A DNA stretch of 64,000 nt from Chryseobacterium sp. C-71 (GTDB lineage Bacteria > Bacteroidota > Bacteroidia > Flavobacteriales > Weeksellaceae): contig NZ_CP087131.1 of NCBI RefSeq assembly GCF_020911865.1, positions 2,604,001 to 2,668,000 of the forward strand. Direction: 5' to 3'. Shown one piece after another: positions 1 to 8,823 of this stretch. Numbering within the stretch: position 1 is the stretch's first letter; each line of letters starts with the position of its first letter. A program made the translations under genes and the position numbers. The notes under the pieces were generated by a model, which ran no database searches, was not told the origin of the DNA, and saw only the letters and a program-made list of their open reading frames with translations.

Positions 1-2
1 AA

Positions 3-218
3 AGCAATGAGGAAGCCAATGAGGTGAAGGCATATTTCAGAAAGAGATTTCCAAATCTGAAAGTTGAAACGGATGCTTCCTTAAGACCCAATTACAAGAT
101 TTTAGCAGGAAGTTATTTTACAAAACAAAGTGCTGCAGCGGATCTTTCAAGAGTAAGAGAATACTTCAAATCTGCGGTTGCTGTACAATACAGAATTTTT
201 TGTGCTGAAGCAAAATAG
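3..218 (+). CDS. SPOR-domain protein, C-terminal part (cut by left edge)
   Basis: The reading frame is open to the left edge, so only the last 71 residues are seen. They contain an alternating basic and aromatic pattern (YFRKRFPNLKVE, NYKILAGSYFTKQSAA, YFKSAVAVQYRI) that fits the end of a SPOR domain, a fold that binds denuded septal peptidoglycan. The motif GSYFTKQSAA followed by a helix and a final strand is typical of the second half of the domain. The upstream part, which would show a signal peptide or lipobox, is outside the window. A strong terminator follows 18 bases after the stop. The family call is fairly safe; the specific protein is not identifiable. Confidence 0.75.
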   Translation, partial: SNEEANEVKAYFRKRFPNLKVETDASLRPNYKILAGSYFTKQSAAADLSRVREYFKSAVAVQYRIFCAEAK

Positions 219-235
219 ATTTAAAAATATTATAA

Positions 236-270
236 AAAGGGCGGAGAAAAATTAATTTTCTCCGCCCTTT
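236..270. terminator. Bidirectional rho-independent terminator
   Basis: Perfect inverted repeat with arms AAAGGGCGGAGAAAA and TTTTCTCCGCCCTTT around a short TTAA centre, followed by a T run on the plus strand and preceded by an A run. It sits between convergent genes (the SPOR protein ending at 218 and the membrane protein ending at 272), so it probably serves both. Confidence 0.9.
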
Positions 271-271
271 T

Positions 272-1585
272 TTATTGGTAGTATTTGTTCAAAAATTCAA
301 AGAAATCAATCATTCGGTGGTAATTATTGAGTAGTAAATAAATGGTAGAAATACCAATGATTACTGTTAAAAGGGAAAGTGTTTTTGGTGAATTGCCGTA
401 TGCGAAAAATAGCCATCCTATCAGTAGTGGATAGACAAAAACAAAATGTCCGCCGTAGATGTATGAAGTGTGAAGTCCAAATCTGAATATGCAGTGAATT
501 ATGATGTCTACCAAAAATGAAATCATAAGAATCTGAACCAATTTATTTCTAAAATTTTTAAAATAACTCCATAAAACAAAGCCTAAAATCAATCCGATGA
601 AAATGTAGGCAAATGCGGTAGAGTAAGTCTCCATGAAAATAGCTTTAAAGTAAAAACCTTTCATATTGTGCTTTTCTCTGATGAAAAAACTCGGGAAAAG
701 GATATTTCCTCCAAAAAAATAAGAATAAATCATATCCCAAATTGGTGTCGACTTTACATTCGAAAACTTCTCGTACTGTTCCCCAGATTTCGAAAGAATG
801 TTTTGATACTTAAAATCAATCCGATTCAGATATAAAAGAATAAAAACTCCACAAGAAAGAATCACTCGGAAAGCTGCATTCCCAAATTTTTTCCAGCTCT
901 TAAATAAGCCTTTTTCAAAAATGATTGGGATGAATATTTTAACAATATTTGTTACGGTCAGTCCACCGATTGTTACTCCGGCAAGTACCAATGCTGAACC
1001 TGCAATTTTTCCGTCTTTTTTAAATTTTATAGCGGTGTAATAATTAAATAAAACCAATAGAAACAGCGTGTAAGTATAGGTTTCCGGAGTGAAAGAAAGA
1101 AGAATGTTTGTAGAAAATAAACTGAAAAAGAAAACAATCAGTAAATTGATCAGTATTGGAAGTCTGATTATGTTTTTAAGATATTTATACACCTGAACCA
1201 AGCTTAAACTGATGATGAAATTGCTTAGCCAAGCCAAAATTAATCTAAAATTTACATCCATTTTTCCATTTGTAAAAAACAAAACAGAATCTCGCATCCA
1301 ATTAAAAAAGTAATAGGAAAGAGGGTGTCTTTCAAAGCTTCCGCCAGTCATGATGATAGCTTTATTGTCGAAACTGAAATAGGCATCCCAAGGAATTCTG
1401 CTGTCAAAAATAATTCGGTAGTTCAGCGCAATGTAAGAACCCAAAATTCCGTAGGCAGTTAAAAAGAAGATGAAAATTCCCAACTCTGCGAATGTGGAAG
1501 GAAAAACAATTTTAAAAAAGTTTAAAAATTTTGATGTAATAGACACGTATTTAAATTTCTGCAAAAATAAAATAAAAAAACTCAC
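272..1585 (-). CDS. Polytopic membrane protein, DUF6080-like
   Basis: A 437-residue protein with about ten hydrophobic segments and a long non-cytoplasmic loop after the first one. That loop has acidic residues (DSRIPWDAYFSFD) and an aromatic HPLSYYFF motif. The layout resembles GT-C-type membrane glycosyltransferases, and the closest family I can name is DUF6080 of Flavobacteriia. No substrate can be assigned. The longest frame starts with GTG at 1585, but that codon lies inside the stem of the upstream gene's terminator. A GTG at 1546 (residue 14), before the first strong hydrophobic stretch, is an alternative start. Function is inference only. Confidence 0.6.
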   Translation of the reverse strand: MSFFILFLQKFKYVSITSKFLNFFKIVFPSTFAELGIFIFFLTAYGILGSYIALNYRIIFDSRIPWDAYFSFDNKAIIMTGGSFERHPLSYYFFNWMRDSVLFFTNGKMDVNFRLILAWLSNFIISLSLVQVYKYLKNIIRLPILINLLIVFFFSLFSTNILLSFTPETYTYTLFLLVLFNYYTAIKFKKDGKIAGSALVLAGVTIGGLTVTNIVKIFIPIIFEKGLFKSWKKFGNAAFRVILSCGVFILLYLNRIDFKYQNILSKSGEQYEKFSNVKSTPIWDMIYSYFFGGNILFPSFFIREKHNMKGFYFKAIFMETYSTAFAYIFIGLILGFVLWSYFKNFRNKLVQILMISFLVDIIIHCIFRFGLHTSYIYGGHFVFVYPLLIGWLFFAYGNSPKTLSLLTVIIGISTIYLLLNNYHRMIDFFEFLNKYYQ

Positions 1586-1601
1586 CGATTGGGGTGAGTT
1601 T
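1571..1601 (-). terminator. Terminator of the T9SS sorting-domain gene
   Basis: Minus-strand hairpin with arms AAACTCACC and GGTGAGTTT (1578-1601) followed by a T-rich tract, 25 bases after the stop at 1626. The stem contains the annotated GTG start of the next gene. Confidence 0.85.
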
Positions 1602-1625
1602 GATATATTAAAAGAATAAATTAAA

Positions 1626-2564
1626 TTAATTTTTAATTACTTTTTCTGTTTTTGTACTTCCATCTGCAAATTCAACTTTTAATAAGTAAGTTCCTTTTGT
1701 GAAAGAACTCATATCCACTTTTTCTGAACTTGTTTGTAATAATACTTTTCCTGAAAGATCAACTACTGTAGAAGATTTTATCTTTTTGTCTGTCTTGATT
1801 GTTATTTCTCCTTTTGTAGGGTTAGGATAAATGGTTGTTTTAGATTTTGAAACTTCGTCTGTTGATAGAACTCCTGTTGTAATTTTAACATCATCAACCA
1901 TAAACATATATTTATCAGAAGACATATACTGAATTCCGATTCTTATAGTCTGTCCGGAATATGCATTTAAAGATTGGGTAACTTGTTGCCAAGTAAAAGG
2001 AGCTGTAGAAGCTGATGCTCCAGAAATAATTGTGAAATTTGCAGCACTTGTTGGAGTTCCGGTACCAACATATACACCTATTTTGTAACTTTCTACATAT
2101 GCTGGTGATAATGCTTTTACCCACAAAGTTAAAATGTTATTGCTTGCTCCTAAAGTAATAGCGGGTGAAATAAGCCAGTCATTATTTGCAGATGTAGCTC
2201 CAGGTACACCAGCCCAAGATACAGCTACTTTTTGTCCTGTGTGTGCTGAGAAATTTCTCACCTCTTCATCAACACCGGGAGTAGCAGTAGCATTATTGGT
2301 AGCATTACTAGTAGAAAGATTAAATATCTGAAAAGCCATTGGGCTACTTGCGTTTGCCCATGATGCTGCCCATGTTGTTGCTCCATTAACAACAGGGCCT
2401 CCTCCAGTATATGTGCCTAAACCATCAAGATCTAGAGTTTGCCAACTTCCAAAACCACTAATTGAAAAATCAGCATAGGATTCGAAACTCTCATCTAAAA
2501 GGGTTTGCGAATAAGCAAATGTGGCGGCGAAAAGCATTGCTAAAGAAAGTATAAGTTTTTTCAT
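1626..2564 (-). CDS. Secreted choice-of-anchor-J protein with T9SS sorting tail
   Basis: 312 residues. An N-terminal signal peptide (MKKLILSLAMLFAATFAYS) is followed by a region of about 200 residues like the cleaved-adhesin / choice-of-anchor-J fold (DESFESYADF, WLISPAITLG, FMVDDVKIT). The last 70 residues form a type A Por secretion tail (TTIYPNPTKGEITIK, LSGKVL, GTYLLKVEFADG). The family is exported through the outer membrane by the type IX system, usually as a surface adhesin or the binding part of an enzyme. No catalytic motif is visible, so binding is more likely than catalysis. It appears to be monocistronic, with its own terminator. Confidence 0.85.
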   Translation of the reverse strand: MKKLILSLAMLFAATFAYSQTLLDESFESYADFSISGFGSWQTLDLDGLGTYTGGGPVVNGATTWAASWANASSPMAFQIFNLSTSNATNNATATPGVDEEVRNFSAHTGQKVAVSWAGVPGATSANNDWLISPAITLGASNNILTLWVKALSPAYVESYKIGVYVGTGTPTSAANFTIISGASASTAPFTWQQVTQSLNAYSGQTIRIGIQYMSSDKYMFMVDDVKITTGVLSTDEVSKSKTTIYPNPTKGEITIKTDKKIKSSTVVDLSGKVLLQTSSEKVDMSSFTKGTYLLKVEFADGSTKTEKVIKN

Positions 2565-2626
2565 ATAATTTTTTTATAAAACTACAAAAAATTATATAAT
2601 TATCACAAATAATTGATTTTTTTTGT

Positions 2627-4168
2627 CTAAGAGCTACAAGAAAGCATTGAACACCCAGATATATCATCATAATTTGGTGGTCTTTTCACAGAGAACTCCG
2701 GAAAAATTTCTTCATAAGGATTTTCTAAAGCCTTTGTTAATTTTTCAAGCATTTCTATTTTTCCTTCGTTGATTTCTTGGATGCATTCAAATAAAAGATA
2801 GTTTCTCAAAAGAAATTTCGGGTTTGCTCTCTTCATTAAATTTAATGAATCTTCTTTTGAAATTGAGTTACTTTCTAATCGTGACTGATATTGTTCAATG
2901 AAATTTTCAATCTTTCTGATTTTAACCTCATCCAAAATAGTGTAAGAAATTTTCTGAAAATCTGTTTTAAAATCAGTAATAAAATCAATTTTTCCCCATA
3001 AATTGAAAAATAATGTATAGTCGAGTTGAAGTTCCTGCATCAAGCCTTGCCAATTGGTGAAAAATTCTTCGTCGGTTTCTTTTAATTCATCAAAACCAAA
3101 TTTCCTGCAAAGCATTTTATCGTGAGTTTCCCAAAAATAGCTTCCGTAAGAATTCAACGTTTCTTCAAGGAATTTTTCATCCTTAATTAAAGCAAAAAGG
3201 GCATTGGCCAATTGCCATAGATTCCATTGAGAAATTTGACCTTGTTTCCCGAAAGCGTATCTTCTTCCGGGAAGATCGGTTGTGTTTGGAGTGAAATTTA
3301 AATCATATTCATCCATCATAGAAAACGGTCCGAAGTCAATGGTTAAACCTAGAATCGACATGTTGTCGGTATTCATCACACCATGTACGAAACCAACTCT
3401 GAACCATTCAACCATTAAGTCTGCAGTTTTAGTACAAACGGATTGGAAAAAGTCTTTATATTTTTGTTCGCCTTCGGAAGTGATTTCGGGGAAGTAATTT
3501 TTGATTGTGAAATCTGCCAATTTCTGTAAAGTATCGATTTCTTTTTGAGCAGACATCAATTCAAAATGACCAAAACGAAGGAAGCTTTCTGCTGTTCTTA
3601 CCACCACTGCACCTTTCTCCTCCTGCGGATTTCCACTGTACATCATGTCACGTACTACATTTTCTCCGGTGAAGCACAAACTTAATCCTCTTGTAGTAGG
3701 AATTCCTAAATGATGCATCGCTTCGCTCATTAAGTATTCTCTAACAGATGATCTTAAAACAGCTCTTCCGTCAGCGTGTCTGGAGTAGGGCGTTGCTCCC
3801 GCACCTTTCCATTGGATTTCAGTTTTCAGACCTTCATTGTTTTCTATTTCTCCGGCAAGAATTGCTCTTCCGTCACCCAATTGTCCTGCCCAGTTTCCAA
3901 ATTGATGTCCGGCGTAGGCGGTGGCGTAGGTTTTTATATTTTCAGGTAAATTGTTTCCGACAAGAAAATCAAGGTCGTTATCATTCAATTTTCCTAAACC
4001 GATTTCTTCTGAAAGTTTTTCGTTAAAAGCAATCAGTTTAGGCTTGTCAAATCCCACAGGATCTATGGTGGAAAATAAAACTTTAGGCGTATTTCTCTGG
4101 ATTGGATTTTTAGAAAAATCACCCGGGAAATGTTTAAGAAATGGTTGTTTGATATTTTGAAGATTCAT
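2627..4168 (-). CDS. selO: SelO / YdiU family pseudokinase protein adenylyltransferase
   Basis: 513 residues, usual length for the family. The N-terminal part holds the conserved AGHQFGNWAGQLGDGRA block, followed by KGAGATPYSRHADGRAVLRSS and VVVRTAESFLRFGHFE. The active-site DNMSILGLTIDFGPFS stretch lies near the middle. Known members transfer AMP from ATP to protein Ser/Thr/Tyr residues under redox control. The C-terminus ends in SCSS; its Cys is third from the end, where the eukaryotic protein carries selenocysteine. A TAAATTTG motif at 4173-4180 lies directly before the ATG, which would make the transcript nearly leaderless. The gene stands alone. Confidence 0.92.
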   Translation of the reverse strand: MNLQNIKQPFLKHFPGDFSKNPIQRNTPKVLFSTIDPVGFDKPKLIAFNEKLSEEIGLGKLNDNDLDFLVGNNLPENIKTYATAYAGHQFGNWAGQLGDGRAILAGEIENNEGLKTEIQWKGAGATPYSRHADGRAVLRSSVREYLMSEAMHHLGIPTTRGLSLCFTGENVVRDMMYSGNPQEEKGAVVVRTAESFLRFGHFELMSAQKEIDTLQKLADFTIKNYFPEITSEGEQKYKDFFQSVCTKTADLMVEWFRVGFVHGVMNTDNMSILGLTIDFGPFSMMDEYDLNFTPNTTDLPGRRYAFGKQGQISQWNLWQLANALFALIKDEKFLEETLNSYGSYFWETHDKMLCRKFGFDELKETDEEFFTNWQGLMQELQLDYTLFFNLWGKIDFITDFKTDFQKISYTILDEVKIRKIENFIEQYQSRLESNSISKEDSLNLMKRANPKFLLRNYLLFECIQEINEGKIEMLEKLTKALENPYEEIFPEFSVKRPPNYDDISGCSMLSCSS

Positions 4169-4191
4169 GGCTCAAATTTATGAAAACAAGG

Positions 4192-4224
4192 CCAAAAAAA
4201 GACCTTCCAGTGATTGAAAGGTCT
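4192..4224 (-). terminator. Terminator of the PBP1a operon
   Basis: Minus-strand hairpin AGACCTT...AAGGTCT (4200-4224) followed by seven T residues, 21 bases after the stop of the penicillin-binding protein gene. Confidence 0.85.
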
Positions 4225-4244
4225 TATAATAATTATTAAAAATT

Positions 4245-6629
4245 TTATTTATTAAAATCGATATCTTCTCCGGTATTGAGATTTTCATTGACATTGTCCT
4301 CTTTTTTACCCGAATTGTTTTTCGGTGTAGGATCTGCCTGTTTTGGATTTTTAATTTGATCAATGGTTTGCAATCCGCCATCATCACCATAACCACCGCT
4401 CAGTCCCTGAAGATTGCTACATCCATCTTTCCATTCACCAGGCTTTACAAATTTATCTTCCTGAGAAATCTTAAGCGATTTGTCTGCCCAGACCTTTTTC
4501 ATGAAAATCGCCCAGATTGGTAATGCCATTTTTGCACCCTGACCTTCACCGGTCCCCCAGAAATGGGTTGCTCTGTCTTCCCAGCCTACCCAAGCTCCTG
4601 TTGCCAGTTTTGGAGTAATTCCCATAAACCAACCATCAGAGTTGTTTTGTGTAGTACCAGTTTTACCTGCTATTTCCACATCTTTAGAAATTCCTCGTCT
4701 GCTAAGCTCCCCAGAGGCAGTTCCATATTGAGCAACACCTTTCATCAATTCAATCATGGTGTATGCGTAGTTAGGATTCATTACTTCTTTTGGCTCAGAA
4801 TTAATTTCTTTTATCACTCTATTGTTGGCATCTTCAATTCTCCAGATCATCTCTGGCTTATTGTAGTTTCCGTAATTGGCGAAAGTACTATAAGCTCCTA
4901 ACATTTCGTAAATGGTAATATCGGAAGAACCTAACGCAATTGTATTGTTTCTTGGGATTTCTTCTGTAACACCTAAATCTCTTGCGGTTTGAATTACGGC
5001 ATCGGCACCCGTCATTTCAATCAAACGTGCTGCCACGGGGTTTTGAGAGTGGGCTAATGCATCTTTTAAAGTAATCATTCCACCTCGACCTCCACCAACG
5101 TTCCAGCCATTGTGACTGTATGGAGCATTTGAAATTGTAGAACAAGGTGTTAAGCCTAATTTCATAATTGCCGTAGCGTAAACGAAAGGCTTAAATGTAG
5201 ATCCTACCTGTCTTTTTCCTTGTTTGATGTGATCATATTGAAAATGTTCCCAATCGATACCACCTACCCATGCTTTGATTTCGCCCGTTCCCGGAACCAT
5301 TGACATCAAACCTGCCTGTGCAATTTGCTTATGATATCTGATAGAGTCCCAAGGTGACATTTCAACTTCTTCCTCTCCAGCCCAAGTGAATCTTGAAGTT
5401 TTTATCGGTTTTTGAAATTCCAACATAATAGAATCTTCCGATATACCAGCTCTTGCAAGTTGCTTATAACGTCCGGTTCTTTTTACGGCCTGCATCATTA
5501 CTGCATTCGCCTGTTTGTCATTTAAGTAATAGAATGGTCTGTTTTTTCTTCCTCTCTGCTCAGCATCGAATCTTTTCTGAAGGTCAGTTAAGTGTTCTTT
5601 AATTGATTCTTCAGCGTATTTCTGCATTTTAGAATCAAGCGTCACGTAAATTTTCAAACCGTCTTTATAAAGATTCAGTTTTTTACCTTTTGCTTTCTCG
5701 TAATCTTCAAGATATTTATCAATTTCTTTCTTTAAATAAAACTTAAAGTAAGCAGAATGATTATCGTTGATGTTTTTAATAGGAGTATAATCTGTATTGA
5801 TTGGAGTTGCGATTGCTTTGTCATAGGTTGCTTGGTCAACATAACCTGTTTCAAGCATTTGAGAAAGTACAACGTCTCTTCTTCTTTTTGCTCTATCCGG
5901 ATTTCTCAAAGGATTATTTGCAATCGGTGCCTCCAACATTGATACGAAAACTGCAGCTTCGGGTAATGTTAGCTGTTTTGCAGATTTGTTGAAGTAAATT
6001 TTTGAAGCCATTTCAATACCATTGGCATTGTAAGTGAAGTCAAATTTATTAAAGTAAAGAGTGATTATTTCTTCTTTGGTGTATCTTTTCTCCAGACTTA
6101 CTGCAACAACCCATTCTTTAAGCTTTTGGATGGCTCTTTTTACGGGGTTTTTAGACGGTTCTTTTGTAAAAAGAAGTTTTGCTAACTGCTGGGTAATTGT
6201 AGAACCTCCACCTCTTTCACCTCCAAATCTTACAGCTCTTAAAATAGATTTCAAGTCAATACCTGAATGTTCTTTAAAACGCTCATCTTCTTTAGCTTGC
6301 AGCGCATAAATAAGATGTGGTGGTAAATCCTGATAAGTAACGGGCTGAGTTTTTTCTTTCTCAAATTTGCCTAAAAGCACTCCGTCTGCAGAAAAAATCT
6401 GTGACGCAACATAGATGTCTGGATTTTCAAGTTCTTTTACATCAGGCATTTCACCAAGAAAACCTTGGGATACCGCAAAGAAAAGTCCTGAAATTCCTAA
6501 AACTACTGCGATAAAGCCAACCCAAATGAATTTGACCCACCTTTTCCAAGCAGTACTTTTAGCATTCTTTTTAGGAGGAAGCGGGAATGTTTTTCCTCTG
6601 TTTCCTGTATTTTGTTTGTTTTCTTCCAT
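4245..6629 (-). CDS. Bifunctional penicillin-binding protein 1A
   Basis: 794 residues. A basic cytoplasmic tail is followed by one membrane anchor (FIWVGFIAVVLGISGLFFAV). The glycosyltransferase 51 domain follows, with catalytic EDERFKEHSGID and GGSTITQQLAKLL. The transpeptidase domain has the three expected motifs: STFK (SxxK), SQN and KTGTT. The protein polymerises and crosslinks peptidoglycan at the outer face of the inner membrane. The C-terminal tail is Asn/Asp/Lys-rich and probably disordered. It is the third gene of a ricT-gldH-PBP1a operon, 6 bases after gldH. The family call is firm; which of several class A paralogues it is cannot be told. Confidence 0.93.
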   Translation of the reverse strand: MEENKQNTGNRGKTFPLPPKKNAKSTAWKRWVKFIWVGFIAVVLGISGLFFAVSQGFLGEMPDVKELENPDIYVASQIFSADGVLLGKFEKEKTQPVTYQDLPPHLIYALQAKEDERFKEHSGIDLKSILRAVRFGGERGGGSTITQQLAKLLFTKEPSKNPVKRAIQKLKEWVVAVSLEKRYTKEEIITLYFNKFDFTYNANGIEMASKIYFNKSAKQLTLPEAAVFVSMLEAPIANNPLRNPDRAKRRRDVVLSQMLETGYVDQATYDKAIATPINTDYTPIKNINDNHSAYFKFYLKKEIDKYLEDYEKAKGKKLNLYKDGLKIYVTLDSKMQKYAEESIKEHLTDLQKRFDAEQRGRKNRPFYYLNDKQANAVMMQAVKRTGRYKQLARAGISEDSIMLEFQKPIKTSRFTWAGEEEVEMSPWDSIRYHKQIAQAGLMSMVPGTGEIKAWVGGIDWEHFQYDHIKQGKRQVGSTFKPFVYATAIMKLGLTPCSTISNAPYSHNGWNVGGGRGGMITLKDALAHSQNPVAARLIEMTGADAVIQTARDLGVTEEIPRNNTIALGSSDITIYEMLGAYSTFANYGNYNKPEMIWRIEDANNRVIKEINSEPKEVMNPNYAYTMIELMKGVAQYGTASGELSRRGISKDVEIAGKTGTTQNNSDGWFMGITPKLATGAWVGWEDRATHFWGTGEGQGAKMALPIWAIFMKKVWADKSLKISQEDKFVKPGEWKDGCSNLQGLSGGYGDDGGLQTIDQIKNPKQADPTPKNNSGKKEDNVNENLNTGEDIDFNK

Positions 6630-6635
6630 GTATAA

Positions 6636-7097
6636 TTACGGTTTAGCCGTTTCTACTTTTATACCTAAGTCTTCAATTCCCGGAAGTGCATCGTTTCGCA
6701 TTGCCTGCGCAACGCCAATTTCGTATGTTCCTTTTTCAGGGAATTTATAATTTGTTTTGTACTGAAATAAAGTTTCCTTTGTTTCTCCAAATCCCGTTCC
6801 CAGCCACTCGCCGTTTGGTTTTGCCAAAATATAATTCAGCGTGTCAACCTCTGCGATTTTGCTTTTTGGGTTTTTAAAATTAACAATAAATCTAATATTG
6901 CTGTAAGGATAATCATTATTATTCCTTACAACAAATATAATATTTTTAGGATTTTGCGGATCCGTAATTTCAAGTTTAAATTTCTGTTCGGCTTTTTTAC
7001 TCCATTTATTATCAATAGGATTCATGATGACATCTTCACCCGAAGTGCTGCATCCTACTAAAAAAATAAGCATTATAACCCCTAAAACTCTATGCAT
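6636..7097 (-). CDS. gldH: Gliding motility lipoprotein GldH
   Basis: 153 residues with a lipoprotein signal (VIMLIFLVGC, lipidated Cys16). The family signature is seen in YSNIRFIVNF, the acidic VDTLNYILA strand and the C-terminal ALPGIEDLGIKVE. In Flavobacterium, GldH is a cell-envelope lipoprotein needed for gliding, and its loss impairs T9SS-linked functions. Non-gliding Chryseobacterium keeps the gene, so its presence does not prove motility. The start overlaps the end of ricT by 8 bases, implying translational coupling. The next gene, PBP1a, follows closely. Confidence 0.9.
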   Translation of the reverse strand: MHRVLGVIMLIFLVGCSTSGEDVIMNPIDNKWSKKAEQKFKLEITDPQNPKNIIFVVRNNNDYPYSNIRFIVNFKNPKSKIAEVDTLNYILAKPNGEWLGTGFGETKETLFQYKTNYKFPEKGTYEIGVAQAMRNDALPGIEDLGIKVETAKP

Positions 7098-8550
7098 TGT
7101 TATCTTTTTTGGGCGGAAATTTCTTTTTAAATTTCTTTTTTGGAGGTTGTTGTGGTTTCTGCTCAGTATTTACACTCGCATCTGCTTTTACTAACTGAAC
7201 CTTTGGCTGCTGCGGTTGTTGTTGCTTTGACGGTCTTTGGTTAGTATTTTGGTTCGGGTTAGATTTCGCATTCGGGTTTGTATTCTTTGGTCTGTCAGAA
7301 TTTGCTGGTCTCTCATTGGAAGGACGATCCGTTTTTTGGGGTCTGTCATTTCTGTCAGTCCTTTCCGGGCGGTCTTTTCTTGGTCCCTGATTGTTATTCG
7401 GTCTGCTCTGATTTGGGTTTTGATTCTGATTAGGATTTCTGTTTTTATTGAAACCTCCTCTGTTTTTCTTTTCAAATCTGTCAACACTATTCTCCTGAAT
7501 AAGATCTACACTTGGTAAAGCAATATCCGGAACTTTCAATTCTTCAAGCGGAAGAATTCTTTCGCCTTTTTTATTTTGAGCAATCAGTTTTTTCACTAAA
7601 TCGATATCGAAATCGTACCAAGCCATTGAGCTATCAACGTAAGCAAACCACATTTTCTTTTTGAAAACGTCAATTTTTATACAAAAAGCTCTTCCTTTTT
7701 CCGTATCCAACATTGTAGATGAAGATGGGAAATGACTTAATGCATCCAGATAACTATCTAATTCATAATTCAAGCAACATTTCAGTTTTCCGCATTGTCC
7801 TGCTAATTTCTGAGGATTGATGCTTAATTGCTGATATCTTGCTACATTGGTATTTACCGATCTGAAATCTGTTAACCAAGTAGAACAACATAATTCTCTT
7901 CCACATGAACCAATTCCACCGATTTTTGCGGCTTCCTGTCTGAAACCTATCTGTTTCATATCGATTTTGGTTCTGAAAGTACCTGCAAACTCTTTAATCA
8001 ACATTCTAAAATCTACACGGTTATCTGCTGTGTAATAAAATGTGACTTTTGAGGCATCACCCTGATATTCCACGTCAGTGATCTTCATTTCAAGACCTAA
8101 TCTGTGAGATATTTTTCTTGCGTCGACCTTTACGGTTTCTTCTTTTTTTCTCGCCTCCTGCCAGACTTCGATGTCTTTTTGGTTAGCCAGTCTGTATATT
8201 TTAAGAGGGTCTTCAGTTGAAAATCTTTTCTTTTTCATCTGAATTTTTACCAATTCTCCTGAGAGACTTACCACTCCTACATCGTGTCCGGGGCTAGATT
8301 CTACTGTTACTACGCTACCTATATGTAAAGGGATATTATTTACATTTTTATAAAACGATTTTCTGTCATTTTTAAACCTAACTTCCACAAAATCAAATCG
8401 GTTAGATGCCGGATTTTGTACGTTAGATAACCAATCGAAAACATTTAATTTATAACTATTACCACAGGTATTTACACTTTCACAGCCATTCGCGGATTTC
8501 GTTCCGCAAGAATGTGCAGAATCGCCGGATGTTTTGCATCCACAACTCAT
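7090..8550 (-). CDS. ricT: RicT/YaaT-like PSP1-domain protein
   Basis: 486 residues. The first 30 residues are Cys-rich (CGCKTSGDSAHSCG). A PSP1 core of about 270 residues follows, with RVDFRMLIKEFAGTFR and the Cys motif CGRELCCSTWL...CGKLKCCLNYE. The last 140 residues are low-complexity Asn/Arg/Pro/Gln/Lys repeats, probably disordered and perhaps RNA-binding. In Bacillus, RicT works with RicA and RicF in an iron-sulphur complex that affects RNase Y and development. Here the conserved Cys pairs suggest a metal or Fe-S site. The gene heads the ricT-gldH-PBP1a operon. The core family is clear; the cellular role in this phylum is not settled. Confidence 0.85.
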   Translation of the reverse strand: MSCGCKTSGDSAHSCGTKSANGCESVNTCGNSYKLNVFDWLSNVQNPASNRFDFVEVRFKNDRKSFYKNVNNIPLHIGSVVTVESSPGHDVGVVSLSGELVKIQMKKKRFSTEDPLKIYRLANQKDIEVWQEARKKEETVKVDARKISHRLGLEMKITDVEYQGDASKVTFYYTADNRVDFRMLIKEFAGTFRTKIDMKQIGFRQEAAKIGGIGSCGRELCCSTWLTDFRSVNTNVARYQQLSINPQKLAGQCGKLKCCLNYELDSYLDALSHFPSSSTMLDTEKGRAFCIKIDVFKKKMWFAYVDSSMAWYDFDIDLVKKLIAQNKKGERILPLEELKVPDIALPSVDLIQENSVDRFEKKNRGGFNKNRNPNQNQNPNQSRPNNNQGPRKDRPERTDRNDRPQKTDRPSNERPANSDRPKNTNPNAKSNPNQNTNQRPSKQQQPQQPKVQLVKADASVNTEQKPQQPPKKKFKKKFPPKKDNNA

Positions 8551-8573
8551 ATATTATAATTTATTTAATCTTG

Positions 8574-8602
8574 CAAATTTATTGATTTTTATCTTTACAA
8601 AA
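8574..8602 (-). promoter_or_regulatory. Putative promoter of the ricT operon
   Basis: TTTTG (8602-8598) and TAAATTTG (8581-8574) on the minus strand, separated by 16 bases, match the Bacteroidota housekeeping consensus TTTG...TAnnTTTG. Transcription would begin about 17 bases before the ricT start. Confidence 0.5.
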
Positions 8603-8632
8603 TTCCAAAAATAGTAAATCTTTATTTTGTAA

Positions 8633-8652
8633 AATGTTTAAGCTTAAACATT
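8633..8652. promoter_or_regulatory. 20-bp perfect palindrome, possible operator
   Basis: AATGTTTAAG followed immediately by its reverse complement, in the intergenic region between divergent ricT (start 8550) and the FadL-like porin gene. It lies about 30 bp upstream of the proposed ricT promoter. It could be a regulator site; there is no T run to make it a terminator. Confidence 0.35.
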
Positions 8653-8823
8653 GTGAATAATATATGCTTGTTTTTTTTTGTAATGTGTTTAAAAATAGTC
8701 ACTTAGTGGGTGATTTATATAAAGTGTTATTTTAAACATAGTTTTCTTTTGTGACTTTGTTTAAAATATTAAGATTATTTAACAAGCGTAGTCAAAATAA
8801 TTTTATATTTGGAATATATAATA

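Noticed and set aside
4178-4396. Short minus-strand gene at the end of PBP1a
   Set aside because: It overlaps the PBP1a coding region and terminator in another frame and has no protein-like pattern.
7191-7518. Long frames on both strands inside the end of ricT
   Set aside because: They are shadows created by the low-complexity Asn/Arg/Pro repeat region of the ricT product.
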